Assembly (NCBI GenBank): GCA_016195405.1
Contig: JACPZP010000163.1
Location: forward strand, 1-48,891
DNA: 48,891 nucleotides
Source: Planctomycetota bacterium
GTDB lineage: Bacteria; Planctomycetota; Planctomycetia; Gemmatales; Gemmataceae
Direction: 5' to 3'
The notes beneath the pieces were generated by a model. It was not told the origin of the DNA. It saw only the letters and a list, made by a program, of their open reading frames with translations, and did not search any database. Below, in pieces: positions 1-7,693 of the stretch. The position numbers were made by a program, and so were the translations under genes. Numbering within the stretch: the stretch's first letter is position 1; every line of letters begins with the position of its first letter.

Positions 1-938
1 CCGGCTTCGACGAGCCGCCGCGCCAACAGGCAGCGCTGGCCGATCTTCGTCAGGCCGTAGCGCTCGCGCGTTGCCCGAGGCTCTTGGCGCAGCTCGAACG
101 CCTGGCGGACGCGCGGCGACGTCAGCATGGCGAAGGCGCCGTGATATTGTTCGGCCAACGCGTCCGCATGCGGATTGGCGACCCAGCGCCTGAGATGTTC
201 ATCCAGCCGGCCCCGCAAGGACTGTCGTCCTGTGAGGCGCGGGGCGCTCATTTCGCCGTGCGTTTCCAGGCACTGGCGATGGAAATCTTCCTCATCGGGT
301 TCGCGGACGCGGGCGGTAAAGTCTTCATTGCGTGGATTGCCGCCGGTGCAGAAGGGGCTGTATTGCCGGCCCAACCAGCCGCCGGTGAACAGATTTGTCG
401 GCGGCGGTCCTGGGCGCGTGGTCCCCGGCACGGCGATGTAGCCCGGCAAGCCCTCGCGTGTTCCGTGCAGCTTGGCGACGACGGCGCCGACGTTGGGTTC
501 CGTGACAACCTGATTGGGCGCGACCCGCCGACCCGAGAGCGCGTAGGCCTGGCTAACGAAATGATCGTTGCTGTCGTGAGCGAACGAACGCAAGACGGCG
601 ATCTTGTCGGTCGCCCGCGCCAGACAGGGCAGGACTTCGGAAAAGCGCACGCCGGGAAGCGTCGTCGGGATCGTGCTGAGCGTGCCGCGCATGTCTTCGG
701 GCGCGTCGGGTTTCGGGTCGAACGAGTCGATGTGCGTGACGCCGCCGGCCATCCATAAGACGATCACCGATCGAGCCGAAGCGCTTTGGACTTGATTCGC
801 CTTGACCGGCGAATTGGGCAGCAGCGTGCCCGCGAGCGCGATGGAGCCAACCCTCAGAAGGTCGCGGCGATTCAGCGGCCAAAAGCCGAAGGGAACATGT
901 GAGGTATGTGCCGCCTCAGCATGGGAGAAGTCTGCCAT
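1..938 (-). CDS. DUF1501 domain-containing protein, 3' part outside window
   Basis: The reading frame starts at an ATG at 938 and stays open to the window edge (312 complete codons), so the C-terminal part is missing. The N-terminus contains NRRDLLRVGSIALAG, a twin-arginine-like segment followed by a hydrophobic stretch, which suggests export. Next come VLWMAGGVTHIDSFDPKPDA and, further on, LRSFAHDSNDH. The last residues visible, ERYGLTKIGQRCLLARRLVE, are a hallmark of DUF1501 proteins. These are abundant in planctomycetes, resemble the sulfatase/alkaline phosphatase fold and are usually encoded beside DUF1549/DUF1553 cytochrome-like proteins. That partner is not visible here and could lie to the left. 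The function is not established. The family call is firm; the exact start is less so. Confidence 0.9.
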   Translation of the reverse strand, partial: MADFSHAEAAHTSHVPFGFWPLNRRDLLRVGSIALAGTLLPNSPVKANQVQSASARSVIVLWMAGGVTHIDSFDPKPDAPEDMRGTLSTIPTTLPGVRFSEVLPCLARATDKIAVLRSFAHDSNDHFVSQAYALSGRRVAPNQVVTEPNVGAVVAKLHGTREGLPGYIAVPGTTRPGPPPTNLFTGGWLGRQYSPFCTGGNPRNEDFTARVREPDEEDFHRQCLETHGEMSAPRLTGRQSLRGRLDEHLRRWVANPHADALAEQYHGAFAMLTSPRVRQAFELRQEPRATRERYGLTKIGQRCLLARRLVEA

Positions 939-1093
939 GGGGACATCGATCAATGCAACTGGGGAGGAACGCCGCGGGTAGGAACTGCCACCAATCCTAA
1001 CCGGCATTCTAAGATAACGCAATCATCCGCGGCGTCGGCGCATCAATTTCTTCGAAAGGAGAACCGACCTGACAGGGGTATACCCGTGCAAAA

Positions 1094-1168
1094 CGTGCCG
1101 CTCGAGGGAAATGAATTCCCCAAGCAATTTATTACCAAGCACTTATGAATTCACCCTCGAGCGGCACG
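1094..1168. repeat. Imperfect inverted repeat (arms 1094-1118 and 1147-1168)
   Basis: The left arm begins CGTGCCGCTCGAGGG and ends GAATTC. The right arm is its reverse complement apart from about three extra bases in the left arm. The 28-base loop is AT-rich. It lies just downstream of the minus-strand gene ending at 1201, so it could form a terminator-like hairpin, but there is no clear T-run. The rest of the 939-1200 gap shows only a short palindrome around 1076-1085. Confidence 0.7.
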
Positions 1169-1200
1169 ATTTTCTGCTGAAAGTCTCAAAATCGCGCAGG

Positions 1201-1626
1201 TCAAGGAGGCCGAAAGCTCTCCAGCCGCGCGATGTACCATGCGGGGAAGCCCAATTGTTTGGCCGGCCCAACGATGCGGTCGATGTAGTCGTTGGCAGCG
1301 GGTTTGCGCTCCGGCGCCGGGGCGATGTAGCAGAGCGCCGACCGCCATTTGCCATTGTGCGTTTCGACCAACACCGCTTCGGGTAGATACGTTCCGACCC
1401 AGTCCTGGGCATAGAGCGACCGAAGCTCATCGTGCGTGGCCGCCGCGAGCATGCCGTAAACGCAATGCTCGTCGGCAGGAATCAAGTTCGCGAGCGGCTC
1501 GATGCGGATGTCGAAGCCGCTTAGCTTTCCAACCTCGACTTGACGCGGCACATAGCCGGTCTTCTTCAGCACATCTTGATTGATGAACGATCCGTAGAAG
1601 AAAGTCCAAACTTCACGTTCCGCCAT
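1201..1626 (-). CDS. Gamma-glutamylcyclotransferase-like (AIG2/GGCT fold) protein
   Basis: This 141-residue protein begins MAEREVWTFFYGSFINQDVL. The FFYGS motif close to the N-terminus is the substrate-binding loop typical of the gamma-glutamylcyclotransferase/AIG2-like fold, and the length fits that family. The C-terminal half holds GTYLPEAVLVETHNGKWRSA and a YIDRIVGPAKQLGFP helix, consistent with the small single-domain members. Family enzymes release 5-oxoproline from gamma-glutamyl amines or peptides; the substrate here cannot be told. The start at 1626 is preceded by AGGGAG at a suitable distance. A longer frame runs upstream to 2205, but it overlaps the divergent cupin gene and has no comparable ribosome site. 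The cupin starts divergently about 150 bp away. Confidence 0.75.
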   Translation of the reverse strand: MAEREVWTFFYGSFINQDVLKKTGYVPRQVEVGKLSGFDIRIEPLANLIPADEHCVYGMLAAATHDELRSLYAQDWVGTYLPEAVLVETHNGKWRSALCYIAPAPERKPAANDYIDRIVGPAKQLGFPAWYIARLESFRPP

Positions 1627-1776
1627 GACATGCTCCCTTATTAGGTTGTTAATGGCAAGTTCGGAAACTTGCCCCACACAAGCGGTCCCATTTGACCCAG
1701 CCGCGAATAATAGGATAACGAAACACCGAATATCGCCAGACATCGCCGCATCATTCTGTAAGACATGAGGCCGAAA

Positions 1777-2130
1777 ATGAACGCCATCGTGCTCAAGCGC
1801 TTCGAATGTCCCGATGAGGTGCGCCAATTTGACAAAGGTAAATTCGAGACCGTCAGATTGGGCGCGGTTACGATTGGCCGAGCGACTTATGAGCCGGGTT
1901 GGAAGTGGTCGGAGCACGTAAAGCCGTCGGCGGGGACAGCGAGCTGCCAAGTGGAGCATGTGGGGTTGGTGCTGGCGGGCTGGGCGAAGGTGCTGATGGA
2001 CGACGGCGCCGAAATCGATCTCCGCCCCGGCGACCTCTTCTACGTCGCTCCTGGTCACGACAGCTGGGTGGTCGGCGACGAGCCGTATGTGTCGCTGCAT
2101 TTTCTTGGGGCCGAACAGTACGCGCGTTAA
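1777..2130 (+). CDS. Small cupin-domain protein
   Basis: This 117-residue single-domain cupin starts MNAIVLKRFECPDE. The core reads GWKWSEHVKPSAGT, then LAGWAKVLMDDG, then LRPGDLFYVAPGHDSWVVGD, which are the two conserved cupin strands with the PGD turn and the PGHD metal-side motif. Members of this type are beta-barrels that bind a metal or a small ligand; no specific reaction can be assigned. The ATG at 1777 is preceded by GAGG, while the in-frame ATG at 1765 would add only MRPK. It is divergent from the GGCT-like gene and about 90 bp before the SMP-30 gene, so the two could be co-transcribed. Confidence 0.8.
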   Translation: MNAIVLKRFECPDEVRQFDKGKFETVRLGAVTIGRATYEPGWKWSEHVKPSAGTASCQVEHVGLVLAGWAKVLMDDGAEIDLRPGDLFYVAPGHDSWVVGDEPYVSLHFLGAEQYAR

Positions 2131-2219
2131 GCAGACCCTGGATACTTCATCAATCCTCGGATACCATGACAGCCGCCTCGAATTCCTACAAAGGCGTACT
2201 TTCACTCCGGGAGCCTCTC

Positions 2220-3263
2220 ATGCGATGCCGGCGTCTTTACCCATTAGCTGTCGTTCTTCTTTGCAATGGTCCAATGGACGCTTTCGCCCAGACCGGCGGT
2301 AAGGACAACGGCATCGTGCCAGCCGACGCGAAGTTAGAGAAGCTGTTCGGCGACGGCGTCGTCCTGACGGAAGGCGTCGCGGTCGCGCCGGACGGCATGG
2401 TCTACTTCAGCGACATCACTTTTTCCAACGCCGCGAAGGACAAGCGCGGCTTCATGGAGGCGGGGCACATCTGGAAGCATGATCCCAAGACCGGCAAGAC
2501 GAGTATTTTCCGTTCGCCCAGCGGCATGTCTAACGGCATCAAATTCGACGCCGAGGGCAATATGATCGTGGCCGAGGGAGCGGACTACGGCGGCCGTCGC
2601 CTCGTGAAGACGGACATGAAAACCAGCAAGAGCTATATCCTGGCGGCCATGTTCGAAGGCAAACCGCTCAACTCGCCCAACGACATCGCGATCGACGAGA
2701 AAGGCCGAATCTACTTCAGCGACCCGCGTTACATTGGGCACGAGCCCATCGAACAGCCGGTGCAAGCGGTGTACCGCATCGACACCGACGGCTCGATCCA
2801 CCGTGTCATCACCGACGCCGGCAAGCCCAACGGCATCTGCATCTCTCCGGATCAAAAGGCGCTTTATGTAGTCAGCCACGACAATGGCGTCTGGGGCGTG
2901 GAACGTTTGGCGAAAGATGCTCCGGCGCGAAGGGGTTTGATGGCGCTACAGGCTTACGATCTTGCAACCGACGGCTCGGCCAAGTTTCGCAAGATTCTAG
3001 TGGACTACGCTCCGAACGATGGGCCCGACGGCCTGGTCTGCGACAAGGAAGGGAATCTATACGTGGCGGTGCGCGACTTGACTCGACCTGGAATCTATGT
3101 CTATTCGCCGGAAGGCAAGGAGTTGGCTTACATCAAGACCGAAGTGCCGACGAATGTGGGCTTCGGCCGCGGCGCTGAAAGTCGAACGCTGTACATTACG
3201 GCGGGCACGAGTTTGTATCGGATACGGCTGAACAAGGAAGGATATCAGTTGCCGGGGAAGTGA
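2220..3263 (+). CDS. Exported SMP-30/gluconolactonase/LRE-like beta-propeller protein
   Basis: A 347-residue protein. The start at 2220 gives a signal peptide (MRCRRLYPLAVVLLCNG, cleavage probably near DAFAQ) and is preceded by GGGAG. The body has the repeating blade pattern of six-bladed SMP-30 propellers: LTEGVAVAPDGMVYFSD, MSNGIKFDAEGNMIVAE, LNSPNDIAIDEKGRIYFSD, KPNGICISPDQKALYVV, GPDGLVCDKEGNLYVAV. The Glu of TEGV, the Asn of SPND and the Asp of GPDGL sit where the family's metal ligands lie, so a metal-dependent lactonase or sugar-acid activity is likely. In planctomycetes such proteins are common beside carbohydrate catabolic genes. The substrate is unknown. Confidence 0.88.
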   Translation: MRCRRLYPLAVVLLCNGPMDAFAQTGGKDNGIVPADAKLEKLFGDGVVLTEGVAVAPDGMVYFSDITFSNAAKDKRGFMEAGHIWKHDPKTGKTSIFRSPSGMSNGIKFDAEGNMIVAEGADYGGRRLVKTDMKTSKSYILAAMFEGKPLNSPNDIAIDEKGRIYFSDPRYIGHEPIEQPVQAVYRIDTDGSIHRVITDAGKPNGICISPDQKALYVVSHDNGVWGVERLAKDAPARRGLMALQAYDLATDGSAKFRKILVDYAPNDGPDGLVCDKEGNLYVAVRDLTRPGIYVYSPEGKELAYIKTEVPTNVGFGRGAESRTLYITAGTSLYRIRLNKEGYQLPGK

Positions 3264-3272
3264 GTAGCGTGC

Positions 3273-3443
3273 ATGGCTGAGTATGATGTGAATGATAATG
3301 GAAACGGCGAGGATCCCAGTTCGAATGGCGACTGGCTCTGGCCATTCAAATGGCTTCTTTTCTGGTGCGTTTTGGCTCCGTTCGTCGTTATTGTAATTAG
3401 CTTCCTCGTGTGCCTTGGGAACGGCGGGATTATCGGTAATTGA
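3273..3443 (+). CDS. Small single-span membrane protein, unknown
   Basis: A 56-codon frame starts at an ATG 9 bases after the SMP-30 stop and ends at the TGA at 3441-3443. The first 20 residues are acidic and Asn/Gly-rich (MAEYDVNDNGNGEDPSSNG). They are followed by a Trp-rich hydrophobic helix (FKWLLFWCVLAPFVVIVI), so the likely topology is one transmembrane segment. No family is recognised. Tight spacing after the upstream gene and a credible membrane segment support it; no strong ribosome site is seen. Confidence 0.5.
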   Translation: MAEYDVNDNGNGEDPSSNGDWLWPFKWLLFWCVLAPFVVIVISFLVCLGNGGIIGN

Positions 3444-3464
3444 CCCTTGCTCGCGAGAATACCA

Positions 3465-3728
3465 ATGGACGAACATTCGATCACTCCTGGCCAGCCGAGC
3501 AAAGACGAACTCAAGGCCGCCTTCAAAGCGTTCAAGAAGCGCCTCAAGCTCACGCGGCTCGAAGAGGAGTCGCAGCTCAGTCGCCGGCCGACCACAAGCG
3601 GCAAGGGGTCGGAAATCGTGGCGATCATGCCGCCGGTTCAGTTTCCGCAATCGGTTTGGGACGAATTGGTCAGGCTAGGCCGGCTGAAGAAAGCGGGGCA
3701 CGGCATGTACGAACTGGGCGAGGAATAG
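3465..3728 (+). CDS. Hypothetical protein, 87 residues
   Basis: The reading frame from the ATG at 3465 encodes a soluble, charged protein. Residues 15-45 form a likely amphipathic helix (DELKAAFKAFKKRLKLTRL), and the C-terminal half reads IVAIMPPVQFPQSVWDELVRLGRL and ends GHGMYELGEE. I do not recognise a family. It follows the small membrane protein by about 20 bases on the same strand, so the two may be co-expressed. The composition matches neighbouring coding sequence and no competing frame is better. Confidence 0.6.
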   Translation: MDEHSITPGQPSKDELKAAFKAFKKRLKLTRLEEESQLSRRPTTSGKGSEIVAIMPPVQFPQSVWDELVRLGRLKKAGHGMYELGEE

Positions 3729-3913
3729 CTCTTACCTTCCACGACGAACACTTCTCGCGAAGCTGCTGTGCCATTCCGCACACCAGCGGGCGGAATCGAA
3801 GTCAATCTTCGCATCCAAAGCCGACTTTTCCCACCCGGTCGGGCATTATTTCTGATGGCACGCGTTTTGCCAAAGCCCTCTCGCCAGCACTCGTTCATGG
3901 CGAGAGGTCGATC

Positions 3914-4216
3914 ATGAAAATCCTTCAGGTGGTCCCGAAAACGACGACCAAGGCAAAACTGAAAACGCTGCTCAAGGCGGCCGAGAGAAGTGCGCGCGGG
4001 CCGCACACGACCTTCCAGCGCGAAAGCGAAGGCCGTTGGAAGCACGTGAAATATCCGGGTTGGATCCATTGGGACGACACGCACGGCAACATCCTAGTTG
4101 CGGAAATCCACACCCATTCGAAAGACCATGAATGGCAAATGTTGCAAGCCTTCATCGGCTACCTGGATCGACATATGGGCAGTCAGATTGAAAGTATTTC
4201 GATTCTTTACCGCTGA
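3914..4216 (+). CDS. Hypothetical protein, 100 residues
   Basis: The product starts MKILQVVPKTTTKAKLK. It carries a basic N-terminal third, then GRWKHVKYPGWIHWDDTHGNILVAEIHTHSK, and ends with LDRHMGSQIESISILYR. The mixture of His, Trp and alternating beta-like strands suggests a small alpha/beta domain, but I recognise no family or catalytic motif. The next gene starts 37 bases downstream on the same strand with a good ribosome site, so these two probably form a transcription unit. The 185 bases upstream of it contain no obvious feature. Confidence 0.6.
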   Translation: MKILQVVPKTTTKAKLKTLLKAAERSARGPHTTFQRESEGRWKHVKYPGWIHWDDTHGNILVAEIHTHSKDHEWQMLQAFIGYLDRHMGSQIESISILYR

Positions 4217-4253
4217 ATGCAAAACGCATCGCATTATCGAGGAGAGCGTCATC

Positions 4254-4571
4254 ATGAATGCACAAAATGGAACCAGGCCGTTTCATCACAACGTTTTCTT
4301 GGGCGGTCGCTGGCGCAATATCGCGGCCTTCATGGTCGCTGGTTGCGCGGTTTTCTGCTTCTTTGCCGCCTGGATGCTGGCCTGGAACATGGCCATGCAG
4401 GGTCCGGAGTCGGAGCGAGCAGGGCTGAGAGATCTTTCTCTAGCCGTTTCGCTGATTGGAATGGGCTGTCTCGCGTCGCTGGGTTTTGTGGCGTTTTTTG
4501 TCTTCGACGCACTTGCTCAGATCCGGCGTCTTTTGGAGCAAGCGGCGCCTTCGAAGGTCACGGACCGCTAG
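4254..4571 (+). CDS. Two-span membrane protein, unknown
   Basis: This 105-residue protein has two hydrophobic helices, at about residues 24-46 (IAAFMVAGCAVFCFFAAWML) and 66-90 (LSLAVSLIGMGCLASLGFVA). A short polar loop separates them, and a charged tail (DALAQIRRLLEQAAPSK) could lie in the cytoplasm. A GAGGAGAG ribosome site precedes the ATG at 4254. No family is recognised. Its TAG stop overlaps the TAG stop of the convergent acetyltransferase through a shared CTAG at 4568-4571. Confidence 0.65.
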   Translation: MNAQNGTRPFHHNVFLGGRWRNIAAFMVAGCAVFCFFAAWMLAWNMAMQGPESERAGLRDLSLAVSLIGMGCLASLGFVAFFVFDALAQIRRLLEQAAPSKVTDR

Positions 4572-5089
4572 CCGCTGCCTTTTCGGCGCAGCCGATAAAA
4601 CACATGCGGTAAATCGGCATGGATGAAATCCCGCTCGTAAAGAAAGCCAACCTTCTCGATCACGCGCCTTGAACCCGCGTTGGTGGGGAGCGTGAAACAG
4701 ACGACGTTGTCCAGATCGAGCTTCTCGAAGGCGACCTGCACATAAGCGCGGGCCATTTCCGTCGCAAATCCTTTCCGCCAGAATTCGGCGCACACGGCGT
4801 AGCTCACTTCCACCTCCGTAACCCCGTCCACTTGCAAGTTGCGCAAACCGCCGCGGCCTAGGAAGCGACCGTCAGCCGGATCGCGCATGCTCCACAAGCC
4901 GTAGCCGTGTTGCTCCCAGTGATTCAGATTTGACTGTAAGTATTGGCGGGTCGCCTCCGGAGTACGGACGCCGGCCAAGGTCGCCATCACCGCCGGATCC
5001 TGATACATGCGGCACAGGTCGTCGAAATCGTCGAATGTGATGCGGTTGGCGAGCAATCGCTCGGTGCGAAAGCTGTCGATGTCGTGCAT
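4568..5089 (-). CDS. GNAT family N-acetyltransferase (RimJ/RimL type)
   Basis: A 173-residue protein of the GNAT acetyltransferase fold. It begins FRTERLLANRITFDDFDDL, the RimJ/RimL-like opening, and continues with VEVSYAVCAEFWRKGFATEM, in which RKGFATEM is the acetyl-CoA pyrophosphate-binding loop (motif A). It then has NAGSRRVIEKVGFLYERDF, the classic motif B with Asn and Ser near the active site. Such enzymes acetylate protein N-termini, amino groups of small molecules or antibiotics; the target is not deducible. The start at 5089 was chosen because AAGGAA lies 9 bases upstream, whereas the ATG at 5104 has no ribosome site. It overlaps the convergent gene by 4 bases. Confidence 0.88.
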   Translation of the reverse strand: MHDIDSFRTERLLANRITFDDFDDLCRMYQDPAVMATLAGVRTPEATRQYLQSNLNHWEQHGYGLWSMRDPADGRFLGRGGLRNLQVDGVTEVEVSYAVCAEFWRKGFATEMARAYVQVAFEKLDLDNVVCFTLPTNAGSRRVIEKVGFLYERDFIHADLPHVFYRLRRKGSG

Positions 5090-5163
5090 GGCGAATTCCT
5101 TCATACAATTCTCGTTGGACGGATTCGATATTCTATCCCTCGCTTGCGCTTCGGGCTCTATTC

Positions 5164-6744
5164 ATGCTCATCGGCTACGTCAGCGACGAAGCTTACGCCG
5201 CCTTGGCCGACGTGCTCGTGGAGCTTCGGCCGCAAAAGGGTATGCCGGTTGTCGTTCGTTCCGCTCCGTCGGGCGCCATTCATGCCGACGTCTCGACTTG
5301 GCCCTGCGAAGTTTGCCTGGCTCTCGACGGCTTTGGCAGCAAGCGCGTGCAAGTCAACCTTGAACCGAACAGGCCGATCCAATTTCGGCTGCTGTCCGAC
5401 GGACTTTTGGGCTACGCCTGGCCCAAATGGTGCAAGTCCAGCGAGCGGGTCGAGTTCCGAGTCCACACCGTCGAGCCGTACAAGCTGACGTTTTGGCGTT
5501 ACGGCCTGCGGAAGGAGTTTGTCCGCACCATCGGCTGGTTCGACGACCATGGTCCGCGCGCGTGCATGCAGACCCTGCCCGATTGCCATTTCGTCGAGAC
5601 CGGCGTGGCTTGGGACAACGGGCATGGCATTCACCGGCAATTCGCAACGGCGCCGGAACGCTCGGGGCTTTATTATTTCCATGCGAAGACGGAGAGCGGA
5701 CGCTTCTTCTCGTTTCCGCTCGTAATTGCGCCGGCGAAGCCGCGAGCGGCCATCGCGGTGCTGGCCTCGACCAATACCTGGAATGCCTACAACGCCTTCG
5801 GCGGACGCAGCAATTACATCATGGCTGCCAAGATGCTCGACGTACCCATCGTCAACAGCAAGGCTGATCTTCCGCGCTACAAGCACGCCGACTACGGCGA
5901 GTGGCGGAGCGGGCCCGATTTCGCGCCCTTGTCCTTCGATCGGCCCGAGCCTTATAACCACGTTCCCGAAAACGTGGAATGCACCGATCCCATCGAAGGC
6001 CGGCAGGCGTGTCATCTCGCGCCGGCGGAATGGCGGCTCTTGGGCTGGATGGAGCGCGAAGGATTTGTCCATGACCTCTACGCCGATTATCAGCTTCACG
6101 ACGGCACGCTCGACTTAGACAGATATCGCGTTCTGATACTGAGCGTCCATCCCGAGTACTGGTCGCGGGAAATGTACTGGAAGGTGAAGAAGTGGGTCTT
6201 CGAACGCGGCGGCCGGCTCCTCTACCTTGCGGGCAATGGCATCAACTGCGCGGTCGAGTATCTGGACCGCGGCAAGGCGATGCGCTGCTTGAATCAATGG
6301 GATCCAGTCAAAGAGAGCCGATTTCATCAAGCCGTGGAATCCGAGGCAAATCTCTTGGGCGTCGTTTACAGCGATCCGGGCGCAATGACCGTCGCGCCTT
6401 ATGAGGTATTGGATCCGGGTCATTGGGTCTTTGCCGGCACGTTTGTGAAGACGGGCGATCGTTTCGGAACCAAGACCTTGCATCAGCGCTACGGCGACGG
6501 CGCGTCGGGTCACGAGACCGATAAGATTAGCACCAGCTCGCCAAAAAACGTGCAGCTTTTGGCTCGCGGCCTGAACCCGGACGGCGGCGGGGCGCACTTG
6601 GTGACATTCGAGACGCCGTCGGGTGGAGCGGTCTTCTCCGCGGGGTCGATCACCTACCCGACGGCGCTGTTGTGCGACGAATTGACGTCGATGATCACGG
6701 TGAACGTGTTGCGTCGTTTTCTCGAGTCCCCGCTTGCGCCTTAG
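5164..6744 (+). CDS. N,N-dimethylformamidase beta-subunit-like protein
   Basis: A 526-residue protein resembling the large subunit C-terminal region of N,N-dimethylformamidase. Seen: a beta-rich N-terminal part (residues 1-170), then VLASTNTWNAYNAFGGRSNY, the asparagine/glycine-rich active-region motif of the family. Further on are YADYQLHDGTLDLDRYRVLI, LSVHPEYWSREMYWKVKKWV and ERGGRLLYLAGNG, a glutamine-amidotransferase-like arrangement. The C-terminus has GGAVFSAGSITYPTALLCD. Known dimethylformamidase is an iron-dependent hydrolase with a small alpha subunit; no alpha-subunit gene is visible nearby. In planctomycetes such orphan homologues are frequent and their substrate is unknown. The gene diverges from the acetyltransferase and runs with the DUF1080 gene 57 bases downstream. 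Confidence 0.75.
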   Translation: MLIGYVSDEAYAALADVLVELRPQKGMPVVVRSAPSGAIHADVSTWPCEVCLALDGFGSKRVQVNLEPNRPIQFRLLSDGLLGYAWPKWCKSSERVEFRVHTVEPYKLTFWRYGLRKEFVRTIGWFDDHGPRACMQTLPDCHFVETGVAWDNGHGIHRQFATAPERSGLYYFHAKTESGRFFSFPLVIAPAKPRAAIAVLASTNTWNAYNAFGGRSNYIMAAKMLDVPIVNSKADLPRYKHADYGEWRSGPDFAPLSFDRPEPYNHVPENVECTDPIEGRQACHLAPAEWRLLGWMEREGFVHDLYADYQLHDGTLDLDRYRVLILSVHPEYWSREMYWKVKKWVFERGGRLLYLAGNGINCAVEYLDRGKAMRCLNQWDPVKESRFHQAVESEANLLGVVYSDPGAMTVAPYEVLDPGHWVFAGTFVKTGDRFGTKTLHQRYGDGASGHETDKISTSSPKNVQLLARGLNPDGGGAHLVTFETPSGGAVFSAGSITYPTALLCDELTSMITVNVLRRFLESPLAP

Positions 6745-6801
6745 CGCGATCGAAGATTGCGATCGCGCGAAACCGCAAGCGAGCTTCTAAGCGGAGTTAC
6801 C

Positions 6802-7611
6802 ATGATGCGGGCAGCCTTGGTTTTGGCGTTGGTTGGAATCATGACGGGTGCGAGGGCACCCGCCTCTTGCGCGGACTCGCCCACGAAGGAGCTGAAGCTC
6901 TTCAACGGCAAGGATCTGACCAATTTCTACACCTATCTGGGTTCGCCGGAAAAGGGCGCGAAGCCCTATGGCAAGAACAACGATCCCGAAGGCGTGTTCA
7001 CGGTCAAAGACGGCATGATCCGCGTGTCGGGCAAGGTCTTCGGCGGCTTCATTACCGAGAAGGAATTCGAAAACTATCACCTTGTGGTCGAATTCAAGTG
7101 GGGCGAAATGACGTTTCCGCCGCGCGAGAGGGCCGCCCGTGATAGCGGCATTCTGCTCCACTGCGTCGGCGACGACGGGGCGGCGGGCGGCGTCTGGATG
7201 GAATCGATCGAGTGCCAGATGATCGAAGGCGGCACCGGCGACTTCATTCTCGTCGGCGGCAAGAATCGCCCTGCGCTTACCGTCAAGGCCGAGAAACGCG
7301 GGAACGAATTCTACTACAACCCCGACGCCAAGCCGATGGAGTTCAAAGCAGGACGCATCAACTGGTTCGCGCGCGACCCCACCTGGAAGGACCTGAAAGG
7401 CTTCCGCGGCGAGCATGACCTGGAAAAGCCCGTGGGCGATTGGAACCGGCTCGAGTGCATTTGCGACGGCGACAAGATCACCAACATCCTCAACGGCAAA
7501 GTGCTCAACGCCGCCGCCAACGCCAGCCACACCCAAGGCAAGATCATCTTCCAATCCGAAGGCGCCGAAGTGTTCTTCCGCAGGATTGACTTGTTGCCGC
7601 TCCGGAAATGA
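6802..7611 (+). CDS. Exported DUF1080 (3-keto-disaccharide hydrolase) family protein
   Basis: A 269-residue protein. The start at 6802 has GGAG upstream and yields a signal peptide (MMRAALVLALVGIMTGARAPA, cleavage near SCADS). It continues KELKLFNGKDLTNFY, the family's opening strand, then NYHLVVEFKWGE, RDSGILLHCVGDDG, SIECQMIEGGTGDFILVGG and NRLECICDGDKITNILNGK. These are the concanavalin-like jelly-roll strands of DUF1080. The family is annotated as 3-keto-disaccharide hydrolase/glucan-binding, and planctomycetes encode many copies. An in-frame start at 6757 would place extra residues before the signal peptide and has no ribosome site. The gene ends just before a strong hairpin. Confidence 0.9.
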   Translation: MMRAALVLALVGIMTGARAPASCADSPTKELKLFNGKDLTNFYTYLGSPEKGAKPYGKNNDPEGVFTVKDGMIRVSGKVFGGFITEKEFENYHLVVEFKWGEMTFPPRERAARDSGILLHCVGDDGAAGGVWMESIECQMIEGGTGDFILVGGKNRPALTVKAEKRGNEFYYNPDAKPMEFKAGRINWFARDPTWKDLKGFRGEHDLEKPVGDWNRLECICDGDKITNILNGKVLNAAANASHTQGKIIFQSEGAEVFFRRIDLLPLRK

Positions 7612-7613
7612 AA

Positions 7614-7639
7614 AGCGACGGGACTCGTGTCCCGTCGCT
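7614..7639. terminator. Hairpin between convergent genes, likely bidirectional terminator
   Basis: An 11-bp perfect stem (AGCGACGGGAC, loop TCGT, and its complement) begins 3 bases after the DUF1080 stop. No long T-run follows. A convergent secretin gene ends at 7694, so the stem can serve both transcripts. Confidence 0.6.
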
Positions 7640-7656
7640 CATGTTGGTTGGTCGTT

Positions 7657-7678
7657 GCGGAATTCTTGCGAATTCCGC
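7657..7678. repeat. Second hairpin in the convergent gap
   Basis: Perfect 9-bp arms (GCGGAATTC and its complement) around the loop TTGC. It lies between the 7614-7639 stem and the secretin stop codon and could act as a second terminator stem. Confidence 0.55.
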
Positions 7679-7693
7679 TACGTCGCGGCCGGT

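Noticed and set aside
1627..2205. N-terminal extension of the GGCT-like gene to 2205
   Set aside because: It overlaps the well-supported cupin gene on the other strand, and the ATG at 1626 has a good ribosome site and the family-typical N-terminus.
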